A stretch of DNA of 64,000 nucleotides, taken from Rhynchopus sp. YZ270_cl-10 (lineage: Eukaryota; Euglenozoa; Diplonemea; Diplonemida; Diplonemidae). The position numbers were made by a program, and so were the translations under genes. The stretch spans positions 1,178,001 through 1,242,000 of the forward strand of contig OZ037915.1 in NCBI GenBank assembly GCA_964035575.1, written 5' to 3'. Of this stretch, positions 48,999 through 56,833 are shown in pieces. The notes beneath the pieces were generated by a model, which ran no database searches, was not told the origin of the DNA, and saw only the letters and a list, made by a program, of their open reading frames with translations. Position 1 is the stretch's first letter. Each line of letters starts with the position of its first letter.

Positions 48999-49637
48999 TT
49001 CCCTACCCTCCTTTATTTTTAAACATGATTGGTGCTCCTGAAATAAAAAATACCAAGTACACAACAAGTACGCAATATAGGGTATTCCTGTATTAATTTT
49101 TTTCGTGCACAAAGTGCGCAACAAGTACGCAGCAAGTACGCAACAAGTACGCAAAATGGGGTTATCAGGAGTACCAATGATGTACTTATTTATGTACAGT
49201 GTTCATTTTCTTTTGAGTACGACTCCACATCCCTTCTCCCTCACGGATAAAGATCAATTAGGGTACCATGGGGCACACGTGCAAGCCTGCCGCAGAGAAT
49301 AATGAGCTGCTGAACCGTCTCCACGCTCGCTGTGTGAGGGCACCCCCTCCAAGGACATAACCGTCCTGGTTTTTCGTTTTCACTCTTCTCTGTGGTCACT
49401 GAACCTCCACCGCCATCACTACAATACCATAGCTTTCTTCAGTACATTGGTGTTTCCAGTAAAACACTACAATTTCAGATTTTTCCCCCAAAAGTTAGTG
49501 CGAAGCCTGTTCTCACTCCATGAAAGAAGGACAATTTGAAAAAAAGTTTTTTTTTAAACAAACTTTTTTTTGCCTGCCTGCCTGGGTTTTTCTGGGGGAC
49601 GTCCCGACGCGCACGCAGACGAGAAGTTTGTTTTCCC
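47969..49637. other. LINE 3' region and spacer before copy 2
   Basis: After the stop: GAGTTAGAGAGTTAGAGG repeats, a T-rich stretch and a structured GC block (48165-48290). An A39 tract at 48958-48996 may mark the LINE's 3' end. Then GTACGCAACAAGTACGC-type repeats (49050-49155). Just before copy 2 lies a block (CGACGCGCACGCAGACGAGA) that is the inverse of 29.57-29.61 kb. No gene. Confidence 0.5.
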
Positions 49638-51561
49638 TTACAATACACTTGTCCTTTCTTTTTAACCCCTCCCTTCCTTTCCCCCCTTTCCTTTGATTTT
49701 ATTTTTGTGAGCTTTGTACGCCTCCTAGGGGCGGTCCCTGGGCAACGGTTGAGGATACAGGACGGCGAAGCGCAAGGCGTAGTATGTCTTGCCCTTATTA
49801 CAAGTGTATCTAAAGGCGCCTCCAACAACAACAGCTCCTGCAGCGACGCCAACAGAAACAGCAACAGCAATGACTACAGAAGCTGCAGCATCAACATCAT
49901 GGGTGACGGTGTGAGAGGTATGCTGGTGTTCGGGGACAGCCTTGAGGGGCGAGAAGGACAGAGTTGCTGTGTGGTGATGGGGTGGGGAACGTAAAGTTAG
50001 AGCTGTGGTTCGACTGGTGGTGCAACCTCTGGGAGGTCTTCACCTCCTTGCGCCAACCAGACCCCTGCTGGGTAGCCGAGGCACCTGAGTGGGGAGTGTT
50101 TGTGTCTTTCGCGGTCCTGGATCTGTGGAAGGACAGACGCCACCCCACCCTCAGTCTCCTCCTTTTGTGGCTGGTGGGTAGGAGGAGGCCCAGGAGGTTG
50201 TGCAGGGGTCCCAGGTCTTTGAACTGGGCCTTGGCACAGGCGGGCAAGCTCCGTCGGCGCAAGGCGCCCTGCAAACGTCCGCCCTCTCCGGTCGCTCCCG
50301 CAGGTTTCTGCAGTTTCAGGGGTGCTGACGCTGTGAGAGGGGCAGTGCAGTGTGTGGCCATCTGGGTTCTGGTTGTTGTGGGCTCTGAGCTTGGGAGGTC
50401 AGCGCCACATGCTTTGGGTTATGTGCTTTTTCGGGACGCGGAGTTGCTGGGGGTGTGGGTCTGCTGCGGGGACTGTGCAGATTACGCAGGGGAGGGCGGT
50501 GGCTGGAAGGGGCGAGCGAGCGAGTGCGCCGATGGACCGGAGGGATCCGAGTGGCTGCCAGCTTGGTGAGGGCCAGTGTGCGGAGGATGAGTCAGTTTTC
50601 GGTTTTTTGGCGGGTGGTGTGGCACTGGTCGGTGTCGCGCGCCCACTTGGCTGGGTTCTTCTCTTGGAGGTGTACCGTGTGGCAGCACGCATGTGGACTC
50701 GTTGGATCGGGCTGGCTTTTGGCATGCTGGCCTTGTCCCTACTGGCCTTGCTGTCGCTGATGTGGCGAGCGGTGACGCCCTGGGACCTGCTCCCTGCCCC
50801 TGCTGATCCGAAGCACCCGATAGGCTTGTCCCCGTACGCTTTGTCGGGTGGCTGTGCGAATAGGGAGTCGCCTGCGTACCATGCCGACGCCGTGGTAGTG
50901 GACAGAGTCCTGACCAGATACGGAGCCCAGCAGGAGGAACGTCACCTCCTCCACCAACGACTACGGATACCTGGCGTTGCACTACTGGGATAGCGTAGCT
51001 CAGCCGGACGTTAAGCGAGGCGGGGTTCACGGCCCCAGATCAACGTAGTCGGGGCGGGCTAACGGCCGAAGATGACCTCCCTTCTTTCGAGGCTATTGGC
51101 ACCACGCGTGTGAGTTGATGAAGGCCATGCGCAGCATGCCGCGATCGTCCGCAGCTGGCCCCTCCCACGTCACAGGAGCTCACCTCCGTACCCTCTGTTT
51201 GCAGCGTCAGGCTGGGTCTAAGGGCACTCTAGGGGCCTTGGCGGCTGTACTCTCCTCGCTGGCCAAAGGGGAGGCCCCGCCTGAGGTGTCCCATTTCCTG
51301 GCGGGGGCGAACCTGGTCGCGCTACGGAAGTTGTCAAAGAATCCCGATCAGGAGGAAGATGTGCGGCCCATTGCCGTTGGAGACACGCTCAGAAGGCTGG
51401 TAGGCAAGATCCTGGCGACTCGGGTGCGTACTCAGTCCCGTTCCATCTTCCTCAGGGGGAACCAAGTGGGAGTGGCAATGCCCAGGGGTACTTCAGCGGC
51501 GGCGGATGTCATTGCGCAGTACGCAGAGCGCCACAAGGAGGATGACAAGATAATCCTCAAT
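49638..51561 (+). mobile_element. RLE-type LINE, copy 2 (diverged, fragmentary)
   Basis: It begins with the same 5' UTR (GCGGTCCCTGGGCAACGGTT), lacks most of the CAG tract, keeps the MLVFGDSLEGREGQS start and the membrane-like region, then jumps at about 51,010-51,110 over the protease and finger region into the RT (MKAMRSMPRSSAAGPSHVTG to RGNQVGVAMPRGTSAAADVI). It is clearly diverged from copy 1, is spread over several frames, and is cut off at 51,561 by a TIR element. A further RT-derived piece lies at 52,978-53,330. Decayed and not functional. Confidence 0.82.
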
Positions 51562-52214
51562 AACTATTTATTGCATTGGTGAAAATTTATCGTACTCCTT
51601 TATGTACCCTCCACCACCACTTTATCCAACTCTGGGCACTTTATCCCACCCTATAAAGTGATTTCCCACCCTATAAAGTGATTTCCCACCCTATAAAGTG
51701 GTTTTTACACCCTATAAAGTGGTTTTTTCACCCTATAAAGTGGTTTTTTCACCCTATAAAGTGATTTTTTCACCCTATAAAGTTGAAAATTTTTTTTTTT
51801 TCGCAAAGACATTTTTCAGCCGAAAAAAAAATTTTTTTTTTGGGCTCAGATGGGCCCAAAAATGCAAAAAAGCAAGAATTTTGATGTTTTGAGCATCACA
51901 TATTTATTCCCCGGTCATTTTCTGAACAAAACCCACCCTGTACATTTTGTATGGGCCAGCGCCTTGTCAAAAAATTTCAACAAAAAAATTTTTTTTTTCG
52001 TGAAATTTTTGACCCCTGAGTGGGTCTTTGGGCCCAAAAAATGCAAAAAAAACTTGAAAAAAATCGACAAGTTAAAATTTCAACCAATACACCCTGTTTT
52101 TGACCATAAAATGAAAGAATCCACCCCATAAAGTAAAATTCCACCCCATAAAGCCACTTTATTTAACTCCAAAAATCAGGAGTACTCAAAATTATCACCA
52201 TATGCAATAAAACT
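51562..52214. mobile_element. 653-bp TIR element inserted in LINE copy 2
   Basis: TTTATTGCATTGGTGAAAAT...CGTACTCC at the left (51562-51598) is mirrored at 52179-52214 with a few mismatches. Inside are seven ACCCTATAAAGTG units (51650-51785) and a long A/T-rich stretch. No protein. The element separates LINE RT sequence on its left from an RT-derived fragment further right. Confidence 0.6.
51650..51785 (+). repeat. Minisatellite of CACCCTATAAAGTG
   Basis: About seven units of 19-20 bp (CCCACCCTATAAAGTGATTT, later with GTTTTTT). A related CCACCCCATAAAG motif recurs at the right end (52125-52160). Confidence 0.88.
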
Positions 52215-52367
52215 ACCTTATCAACGCCAATATGGGCCATTTTTTCACTCTCGAATCGGTTCGTGCCCCTCTCGTGCCCTTCGGGCACTCGAGGAGCACT
52301 CACCGATTCTCGAGTGAAATAATGACCCATTATTTGTTGTTAATAAATAGCTATTATTGGTATGAAA

Positions 52368-52542
52368 TAAGGAATACTTTTTTTCACGCTACAGGTCGTG
52401 CGAGTTACCTGCTGCAGAAATGGTTCCCGAGCGAAGCGAGGGGACCATGTAAATACGGAAAAATAATTTACCGAGCGAAGCGAGGTGAATTATGTTCAGC
52501 AGGTAACGAGCGCACCTGTAGCGTGAAAAAACGGATTCCTTA
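52368..52542. repeat. 175-bp fold-back inside the direct repeat
   Basis: TAAGGAATACTTTTTTTCAC...GTTACCTGCTG pairs with CAGCAGGTAAC...GTGAAAAAACGGATTCCTTA. Two CGAGCGAAGCGAGG hairpins lie in the loop. Repeated at 57711-57885. Confidence 0.85.
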
Positions 52543-52977
52543 TGACAAACAATACGTAATTTTATTCCGGTTTACAAAGTAGGGGTAGTCCCCAAGCACA
52601 GGCCAAAAAACAGTGAGATGGGAGATCAGGAAAAATAAATACCACCCACATCACACGTATCATCTGTTACAGGAGCTAATCAAAAGAAAAAAAAGAACAA
52701 CAACAAATGCCGAGGACAACGCTTAAGGCGAAGATGCAGGAGGCATACGAGAGCGGACTACAAGAGCTTCGCCTCTTACAAGCTCGAGTGAGCTCCAAAT
52801 TTTTGTCCAGATTCCCACCCTCCCCACCTGAAATCCACCCACCACACAGGAATCCTCATACAGGTGCGCCGTGAAATAAGGTGACTTTTTTCACGCCCCA
52901 CACAATTTACCCGTCATTTGCCGTGAAATAAGGTGACTTCTTATGCGGGTTATTCAATTTCGTACCATGAGGTCTCG

Positions 52978-53330
52978 GGATACGCAGAGCCCGGGATCAC
53001 TGGTCAGCAGCAGCTCTTGCGTCCCAAGCTGGGAACTTCCAGCTGGCGCAAACCCTGGACCCACTGTACGCCTGGGATGCCCTGAGATGGAAGCATGCTG
53101 TGACGGACTTCAACGAGCGAGTGGACCTGAAGTACAAGCTCAACACAGACCAGCCCACCCAGCTCCCGCTCCAGCAGAAGCTCGCGGCGGCTATTGTTGA
53201 TGCGCAGGCAGACAAGCTCATGCTGGCCTTGAGCACGAGGGACCGTGCCCGCATGAAGTCCCTTCTCCTCCCCATGTCCGGGGCGTACCTCACAGCGATC
53301 CCCTCCAACGCCAACATGTTCACCGACGCA
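52978..53330 (+). pseudogene. LINE reverse-transcriptase/C-terminal fragment
   Basis: The frame from about 53100 (DFNERVDLKYKLNTDQPTQL, then AAIVDAQADKLMLALSTRDR) matches the region after RT motif E of copy 1 (SSAVIDAQADKLMQQLCMRD). At 53,303 it jumps from SGAYLTAIPS to NANMFTDA, which in copy 1 is the C-terminal SNTSNVFTDA 3.5 kb away. It is therefore an internally deleted remnant. Confidence 0.8.
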
Positions 53331-53591
53331 TTTTTTCACGAAAAATGGTCGGAATGTGACTTGAATGGGCTCTAATGGGTATATTATGCACATAACATAC
53401 CTAAATTATGTCGATATTTCACCGGCGGAGCCGAAAAAATCGATTTTCAGGGTGTGCAAAACTGTAAAAATGACGAAAATCGGAAAAATGACGATTTTTT
53501 GGTCAAAATATTTTTCACAGAAAATCGAATTTTACTATTAAGATTGGCTTTGGGCATGACCCAGTAAGGTTACTATGGGCCCCATGGGACA

Positions 53592-53864
53592 AACATCCTT
53601 AGGTATGGTTATAAGCCATGATACGGCTATTGCTGGAAAAATAGCCGTAAATTGTGGTTGGTATTGATTTCAGAAATTATGTGATGCTTAGATCATGCCA
53701 TAGACGCTTTTAATGGATTCATATGAGCTCATACTACCCATATACCCCTTCAGAAGCCCCTTTTGACTCTTATGAATATCCTTATATAGGCTTCCACTTG
53801 TGCAGAACCTTCTCAGTGTACAAGATGTTAGGTACAAAAAAACCATCATATTTTTTACACTACT
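53592..53864. other. Spacer between the direct repeat and the first SL gene
   Basis: Unique sequence. The last about 130 bp (CCCCTTCAGAAGCC to the promoter box) are duplicated before SL copy 2 at 54168-54302. Confidence 0.55.
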
Positions 53865-53878
53865 GGCATGCTTCCCAG
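53865..53878 (+). promoter_or_regulatory. PSE-like promoter box of SL RNA 1
   Basis: GGCATGCTTCCCAG, ending 38 nt before the RNA start. The same box at the same distance precedes the other SL genes and U2, U4 and U3. Confidence 0.75.
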
Positions 53879-53916
53879 GACACGTCTGTACTCAGAACGT
53901 TGTAGAGAAAAAAGGC

Positions 53917-54035
53917 AACCAACGATTTCTAAAGCTACAGTTTCTGTACTTCATTGGTATGGAAGCATGAAGATTATATTCTTCTCACACAACTTTGTCA
54001 AACATGGCCAGCCTCGAAAGAGACTGGCCTTTTTT
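53917..54035 (+). ncRNA. Spliced-leader RNA gene, copy 1
   Basis: The 40-nt exon (53917-53956) starts AACCAACGATTTC and ends CAGTTTCTGTACTTCATTG; the donor GTATGG follows directly. The intron part contains an Sm-like AACTTTG (about 53991) and ends in a GGCCAG/CTGGCC hairpin with a T-run (54030-54035), probably the transcription terminator. Its exon is added by trans-splicing to nuclear mRNAs. The 3' half of the exon is the block conserved across kinetoplastid and diplonemid leaders. Confidence 0.96.
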
Positions 54036-54302
54036 ACGTTAGCACGATTGTCTTTGTGCACAAGAAGCAAACCCAAAAACACACCCAATTCACACCTGAC
54101 CTAATGCACAAGTGCTTACTGCACCCCATTTTTATATCGCCTGCAAAACCATATTTGTGACACTTGTTCCCCTTCAGAAGCCACTGTTGACTCTGTCGAA
54201 TATCCTTCTGTAGGATCACACTTAAGGATATTTTTATGTAGAACCTTCACAGTGACCAAGATGTCAGGTACGAAAAAGCAACCGTATTATAGACATTGAC
54301 AG

Positions 54303-54314
54303 AAGGCTTCCCAG
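54303..54314 (+). promoter_or_regulatory. PSE-like promoter box of SL RNA 2
   Basis: AAGGCTTCCCAG, 38 nt before the RNA start; the first bases diverge from copy 1 but GGCTTCCCAG is kept. Confidence 0.7.
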
Positions 54315-54352
54315 AACAAGTGGGTACCTAGAACATTGTAGAGAAAAAAGGC

Positions 54353-54470
54353 AACCAACGATTTCTAAAGCTACAGTTTCTGTACTTCATTGGTATGGAA
54401 GCATGAAGATTATATTCTTCACACAACTTTGTCAAAACATGGCCAGTTTCGAAAGAGACTGGCCTTTTTT
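54353..54470 (+). ncRNA. Spliced-leader RNA gene, copy 2
   Basis: Exon 54353-54392 identical to copy 1; donor GTATGG; terminal hairpin GGCCAG/CTGGCC and T6. One small deletion (ATTCTTCACACAAC) and one extra A relative to copy 1. It forms a tandem duplication with copy 1 that includes about 130 bp of upstream sequence. Confidence 0.96.
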
Positions 54471-54550
54471 ACGTTAACACGATCGTCTTGTGCACAAGAA
54501 GCAAAAAAACCCACACAACAACAGCAGAAGTTTAGAACCACATTCAGACC

Positions 54551-54606
54551 CTGACCCAACTCCAACAAGGGGCCCCTGTCTTGTCAACCACCTTGTGCAT
54601 ATATAC
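54551..54606 (+). promoter_or_regulatory. Class-2 promoter of U6: CTGACCC box plus TATA-like
   Basis: CTGACCCAACTCCAACAAGG with CCTGTCTTG (54551-54583), then GCATATATAC (54598-54607) next to the start. The box starts 57 nt before the RNA and recurs before SRP RNA and the unknown RNA, but not before SL, U2, U4 or U3. Confidence 0.72.
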
Positions 54607-54607
54607 T

Positions 54608-54713
54608 GGACCCCAGAAATGGGACATCCGTTAAAATTGGATCGATACAGAGAAGATTAGCATGGTCCCTGCGCAAGGATGACACGCATTAATCGAGAAA
54701 GTATCAACTTTTT
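54608..54713 (+). ncRNA. U6 spliceosomal snRNA
   Basis: Nearly canonical: ACAGAGAAGATTAGCATGG (the ACAGAGA box that binds the 5' splice site and the U4-pairing segment), TCCCTGCGCAAGGATGACAC, and a T-run of nine at 54709-54717 that fits RNA polymerase III termination. The 5' stem-loop is GGACCCCAGAAATGGGACATCC-like. Length about 106 nt, as usual. Confidence 0.97.
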
Positions 54714-54758
54714 TTTTGTCCCCCGGATCACACGTATTTTTTACACTGGTGTCTTCTT

Positions 54759-54770
54759 CATGCTTCCCAG
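54759..54770 (+). promoter_or_regulatory. Orphan PSE-like box
   Basis: CATGCTTCCCAG with SL-like upstream sequence (GTATTTTTTACACTGG), but the expected start near 54809 (GCAAGTGGCAGGCTGCAGTA) matches no RNA I know, and the next promoter begins only about 70 bp later. Probably the remains of a lost SL copy. Confidence 0.55.
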
Positions 54771-54879
54771 ACCAACACATATGTGCAGACATACCCATCA
54801 CCCACAGGCGGCAAGTGGCAGGCTGCAGTAACCCATTGAAATATTGGTTTCAAAAAACGACCATATGGTTTATGCTACT

Positions 54880-54893
54880 GGCATGCTTCCCTG
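54880..54893 (+). promoter_or_regulatory. PSE-like promoter box of SL RNA 3
   Basis: GGCATGCTTCCCTG, 38 nt before the RNA start. Confidence 0.74.
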
Positions 54894-54931
54894 AGCATAT
54901 ACATGTCGAAAGCTGTGTAGAGAAAAAGAGC

Positions 54932-55049
54932 AACCAACGATTTCTAAAGCTACAGTTTCTGTACTTCATTGGTATGGAAGCATGAAGATTACTCTTCTCA
55001 CACAACTTTGTCAAAACATGGCCGGTTTCGAAAGAGACTGGCCTTTTTT
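54932..55049 (+). ncRNA. Spliced-leader RNA gene, copy 3
   Basis: Exon 54932-54971 identical to copies 1 and 2. The terminal hairpin reads GGCCGG/CTGGCC, where an A-to-G change is tolerated as a G-U pair; T6 follows. Confidence 0.95.
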
Positions 55050-55137
55050 ACGTTAGCATGATTGTCTTTGTGTGTCTTTGTGCAAAGCAAAAAAAAAACA
55101 CACAAGAAGTGAGGATCTTCAAAACCACGTTTTTGAC

Positions 55138-55190
55138 CTGACCCACCTCCAACTAGACAACCCTGTCTTGTATTCCGACAATATGGTATC
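55138..55190 (+). promoter_or_regulatory. Class-2 promoter of SRP RNA
   Basis: CTGACCCACCTCCAACTAGA with CCTGTCTTG, then ACAATATGGTATC as a weak TATA-like block; 59 nt before the RNA. Confidence 0.68.
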
Positions 55191-55196
55191 TATTGA

Positions 55197-55511
55197 GCCG
55201 GGATGTGTTGGCTGCATCCTGAAACCCCTAGCTTCTGGGGGGGCAAGCTTCTCCAGAACTGGGCACTCTTTGAGGTGGACCAAAGGCACCTTCAACTTCT
55301 GTGTTGATGTGTTGTCCGTGTTAGTCTACTGTCCTGTTTGCGGCCTTGGTGTAAACCAGGGCAACAATCAGAGTGAAATGGGGTGAACCGGGCCAGGCTG
55401 GTCTCACAGAGCAGCTCATAACTCCTGCAGTGGACAGTTCAAGGATCGCAGCACAGAGCAGAGTGAGGGTGTTTCCAACTCAATGGCTTGAACTGGAGAA
55501 GCGTTTCTTTT
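55197..55511 (+). ncRNA. Signal recognition particle (7SL) RNA
   Basis: The 5' Alu-domain-like segment GCCGGGATGTGTTGGC...TGAAACCCCTAGCTTCTGGG parallels the eukaryotic GCCGGGCGCGG...TGTAATCCCAGCTACTCGGG. The S-domain helix 8 (55380-55425: GGGTGAACCGGGCCAGG, then AGAGCAGCTCATAACTCCTG) is the most conserved part of SRP RNA and matches strongly; it binds SRP54. The long closing helix is visible: GCTTCTCCAG (55247-55256) pairs with CTGGAGAAGC (55493-55502). TTTCTTTTTT ends the gene. About 315 nt, near the usual 270-300. The helix 8 tip reads GGTCTC rather than the common GGAA/GNRA loop. Confidence 0.93.
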
Positions 55512-55619
55512 TTACATTTTTCCATGTGAACATTGTTTCCACATCACCATACACATGTGTTGTTGATACACCCCACCACGTTGCCCAGACCATTCCTACC
55601 CACATTATTCACCACAAGT

Positions 55620-55633
55620 GGCATGTTTACCAG
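55620..55633 (+). promoter_or_regulatory. PSE-like promoter box of SL RNA 4
   Basis: GGCATGTTTACCAG, 38 nt before the RNA start; the most diverged copy of the box. Confidence 0.62.
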
Positions 55634-55671
55634 CACATGTTGGTGCTTAGAGCAATGTTAAGAAAAAGGGC

Positions 55672-55790
55672 AACCAACGATTTCTAAAGCTACAGTTTCT
55701 GTACTTCATTGGTATGGAAGCATGAAGATTATATTCTTCTCACACAACTTTGTCAAACATGGCCAGCCTCGAAAGAGACTGGCCTTTTTT
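55672..55790 (+). ncRNA. Spliced-leader RNA gene, copy 4
   Basis: Exon 55672-55711 identical to the other three; intron identical to copy 1 down to GGCCAGCCTCGAAAGAGACT and the T-run. Only the upstream region differs. Confidence 0.95.
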
Positions 55791-55848
55791 ACGTCACCAT
55801 GAGAAAAAACATTCACACATATGATGCATGTACAAAGTGTGTGTCACC

Positions 55849-55881
55849 CTGACCCACCTCCAACAAGACAACCCTGTCTTG
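55849..55881 (+). promoter_or_regulatory. Class-2 promoter box of an unidentified RNA
   Basis: CTGACCCACCTCCAACAAGA, then CAACCCTGTCTTG; nearly identical to the box before SRP RNA. ACAAGACA/TGTCTTGT within it is an inverted repeat. Confidence 0.65.
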
Positions 55882-55905
55882 TTTTCCCATACTCTCCCTA
55901 TGTTT

Positions 55906-56005
55906 GGGTGCTAAGTTAGTGTGCTACTTCGAAACCAAACAACTCGTTCAGCAACAGCTAAAACTTGAAAAGACCTTTCTATTTAAGAAAATTCTTTACA
56001 ATTTT
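55906..56005 (+). ncRNA. Predicted Pol III small RNA of unknown identity
   Basis: Start predicted 57 nt after the class-2 box, as for U6; end predicted at the first T5 (56002-56006). The RNA would begin GGGTGCTAAGTTAGTGTGCT and be about 100 nt. It shows no convincing match to U1, U5, 5S, RNase P or tRNA. The trypanosome SRP has a second, tRNA-like RNA, but similarity to that is not demonstrable here. Confidence 0.42.
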
Positions 56006-56006
56006 T

Positions 56007-56519
56007 ATGATGCGGTCCTGCTGTTGGGCCTGATATGGCCCAAGGCGGAACTACTTTCATATGATGTAAATCCCGTACGTTCGTACAGAATATTACCCAT
56101 GATGATTATTCTTACATTAGCGTGTAACACTAATTCTGACTGCGTTCTATTTCACACTTCAAATATTAGAACTGGATGTGGGGCTGCCAGTTTACTGGTG
56201 GTCCCGATCCAGCACACAACGCAAGCACCCTTTTTTATATTTTCCCACCCAGCACCCCCCCTGTGTCTGTGTTGTTGCCTAAGCATCGCCTTTTACAGGC
56301 TTCCTTGCAGGGAGTGTTCGGTCAAGTGATAGTGATGAAGAAGGACAGGGGCGAGTTTTCTCGTGAAATGCTTTGAAGCCTCTGACATTGAGAGGCTCGC
56401 TCCGACCTCTGTTTTTAATAACCCACATCACAGTGGTAACCACTGTGTATGTATGGTATGTATGGTATGTTTGTTTTTGTTTTGTTAAAAAAGAGGGTAT
56501 GCCACTCCTGGATGTTGTG
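56007..56519. other. Spacer between the unknown RNA and U2
   Basis: No gene recognised. Around 56,110-56,160, ATGATGA and CTGA motifs are weakly C/D-box-like, and CTGGATGTGGGG...CCCGATCCAG (56174-56210) can form a hairpin; neither is enough for a call. Confidence 0.35.
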
Positions 56520-56682
56520 CAGCTCCAGGGCAACATGTGTGAACGGACCAGGTTGCCCTGGCGACCCGTCACCCCAATGAGAAATTGCGTTAATATCATC
56601 AGTGCACAAGGCACTGTATCAGATATTAAGCTGATAAGAACAGATAATACACTTGATCTTAGCCAAAAGGCCGAGAAGGTAT
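56520..56682 (-). ncRNA. U2 spliceosomal snRNA
   Basis: Read on the minus strand: ATACCTTCTCGGCCTTTTGG, CTAAGATCAAGTGTATTATC, TGTTCTTATCAGCTTAATAT, CTGATACAGTGCC. This matches the 5' 70 nt of U2 from other eukaryotes almost base for base. The 3' part has CAATTTCTC (possible Sm site) and a strong last hairpin, CCAGGGCAAC/GTTGCCCTGG (56552-56561 with 56525-56534). The branch-recognition hexamer is GUAUUA rather than the usual GUAGUA (changed base at 56647). Confidence 0.95.
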
Positions 56683-56721
56683 GACTTCTTTTTAGTCCAT
56701 ACCGAATTCGACACCCATGTA

Positions 56722-56733
56722 CAGGGAAGCATG
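56722..56733 (-). promoter_or_regulatory. PSE-like promoter box of U2
   Basis: On the minus strand, CATGCTTCCCTG, 39 nt before the U2 start; the same box as the SL genes. Confidence 0.74.
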
Positions 56734-56789
56734 ATTATGATCAATATTACTAGGAAACAACAAGGCAAGCAGATTACACACCCATGTCA

Positions 56790-56801
56790 CAGGGAAGTAA
56801 G
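56790..56801 (-). promoter_or_regulatory. Second, probably idle PSE-like box between U4 and U2
   Basis: Minus strand CTTACTTCCCTG. Its flank (TGATCAAT, CAAGGC) duplicates the sequence beside the U2 promoter (56710-56765 against 56778-56837), so it is a local duplication; any transcript would run straight into the real U2 promoter. Confidence 0.5.
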
Positions 56802-56833
56802 TGAAGGTGATGATCAATCTTATTAGTAAAAAC

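Larger units (their letters stand above)
51925..53591 (+). repeat. 1,667-bp direct repeat, left copy
   Basis: Identical to 57268-58934 apart from about two substitutions that I could see (near 51990 and 53512), with no net indel (constant offset 5,343). It contains the right part of the TIR element, two fold-backs (52245-52318; 52368-52542 with CGAGCGAAGCGAG tips), a LINE fragment and a short repeat (GAAAAATGGTCGGAATGTGA) that recurs at about 59.08 kb. It abuts the small-RNA cluster. Confidence 0.95.

Noticed and set aside
56110-56215. C/D-box or H/ACA snoRNA between the unknown RNA and U2
   Set aside because: ATGATGA and CTGA motifs are present but spacing and closing stem are poor, and neither promoter box lies at the right distance.
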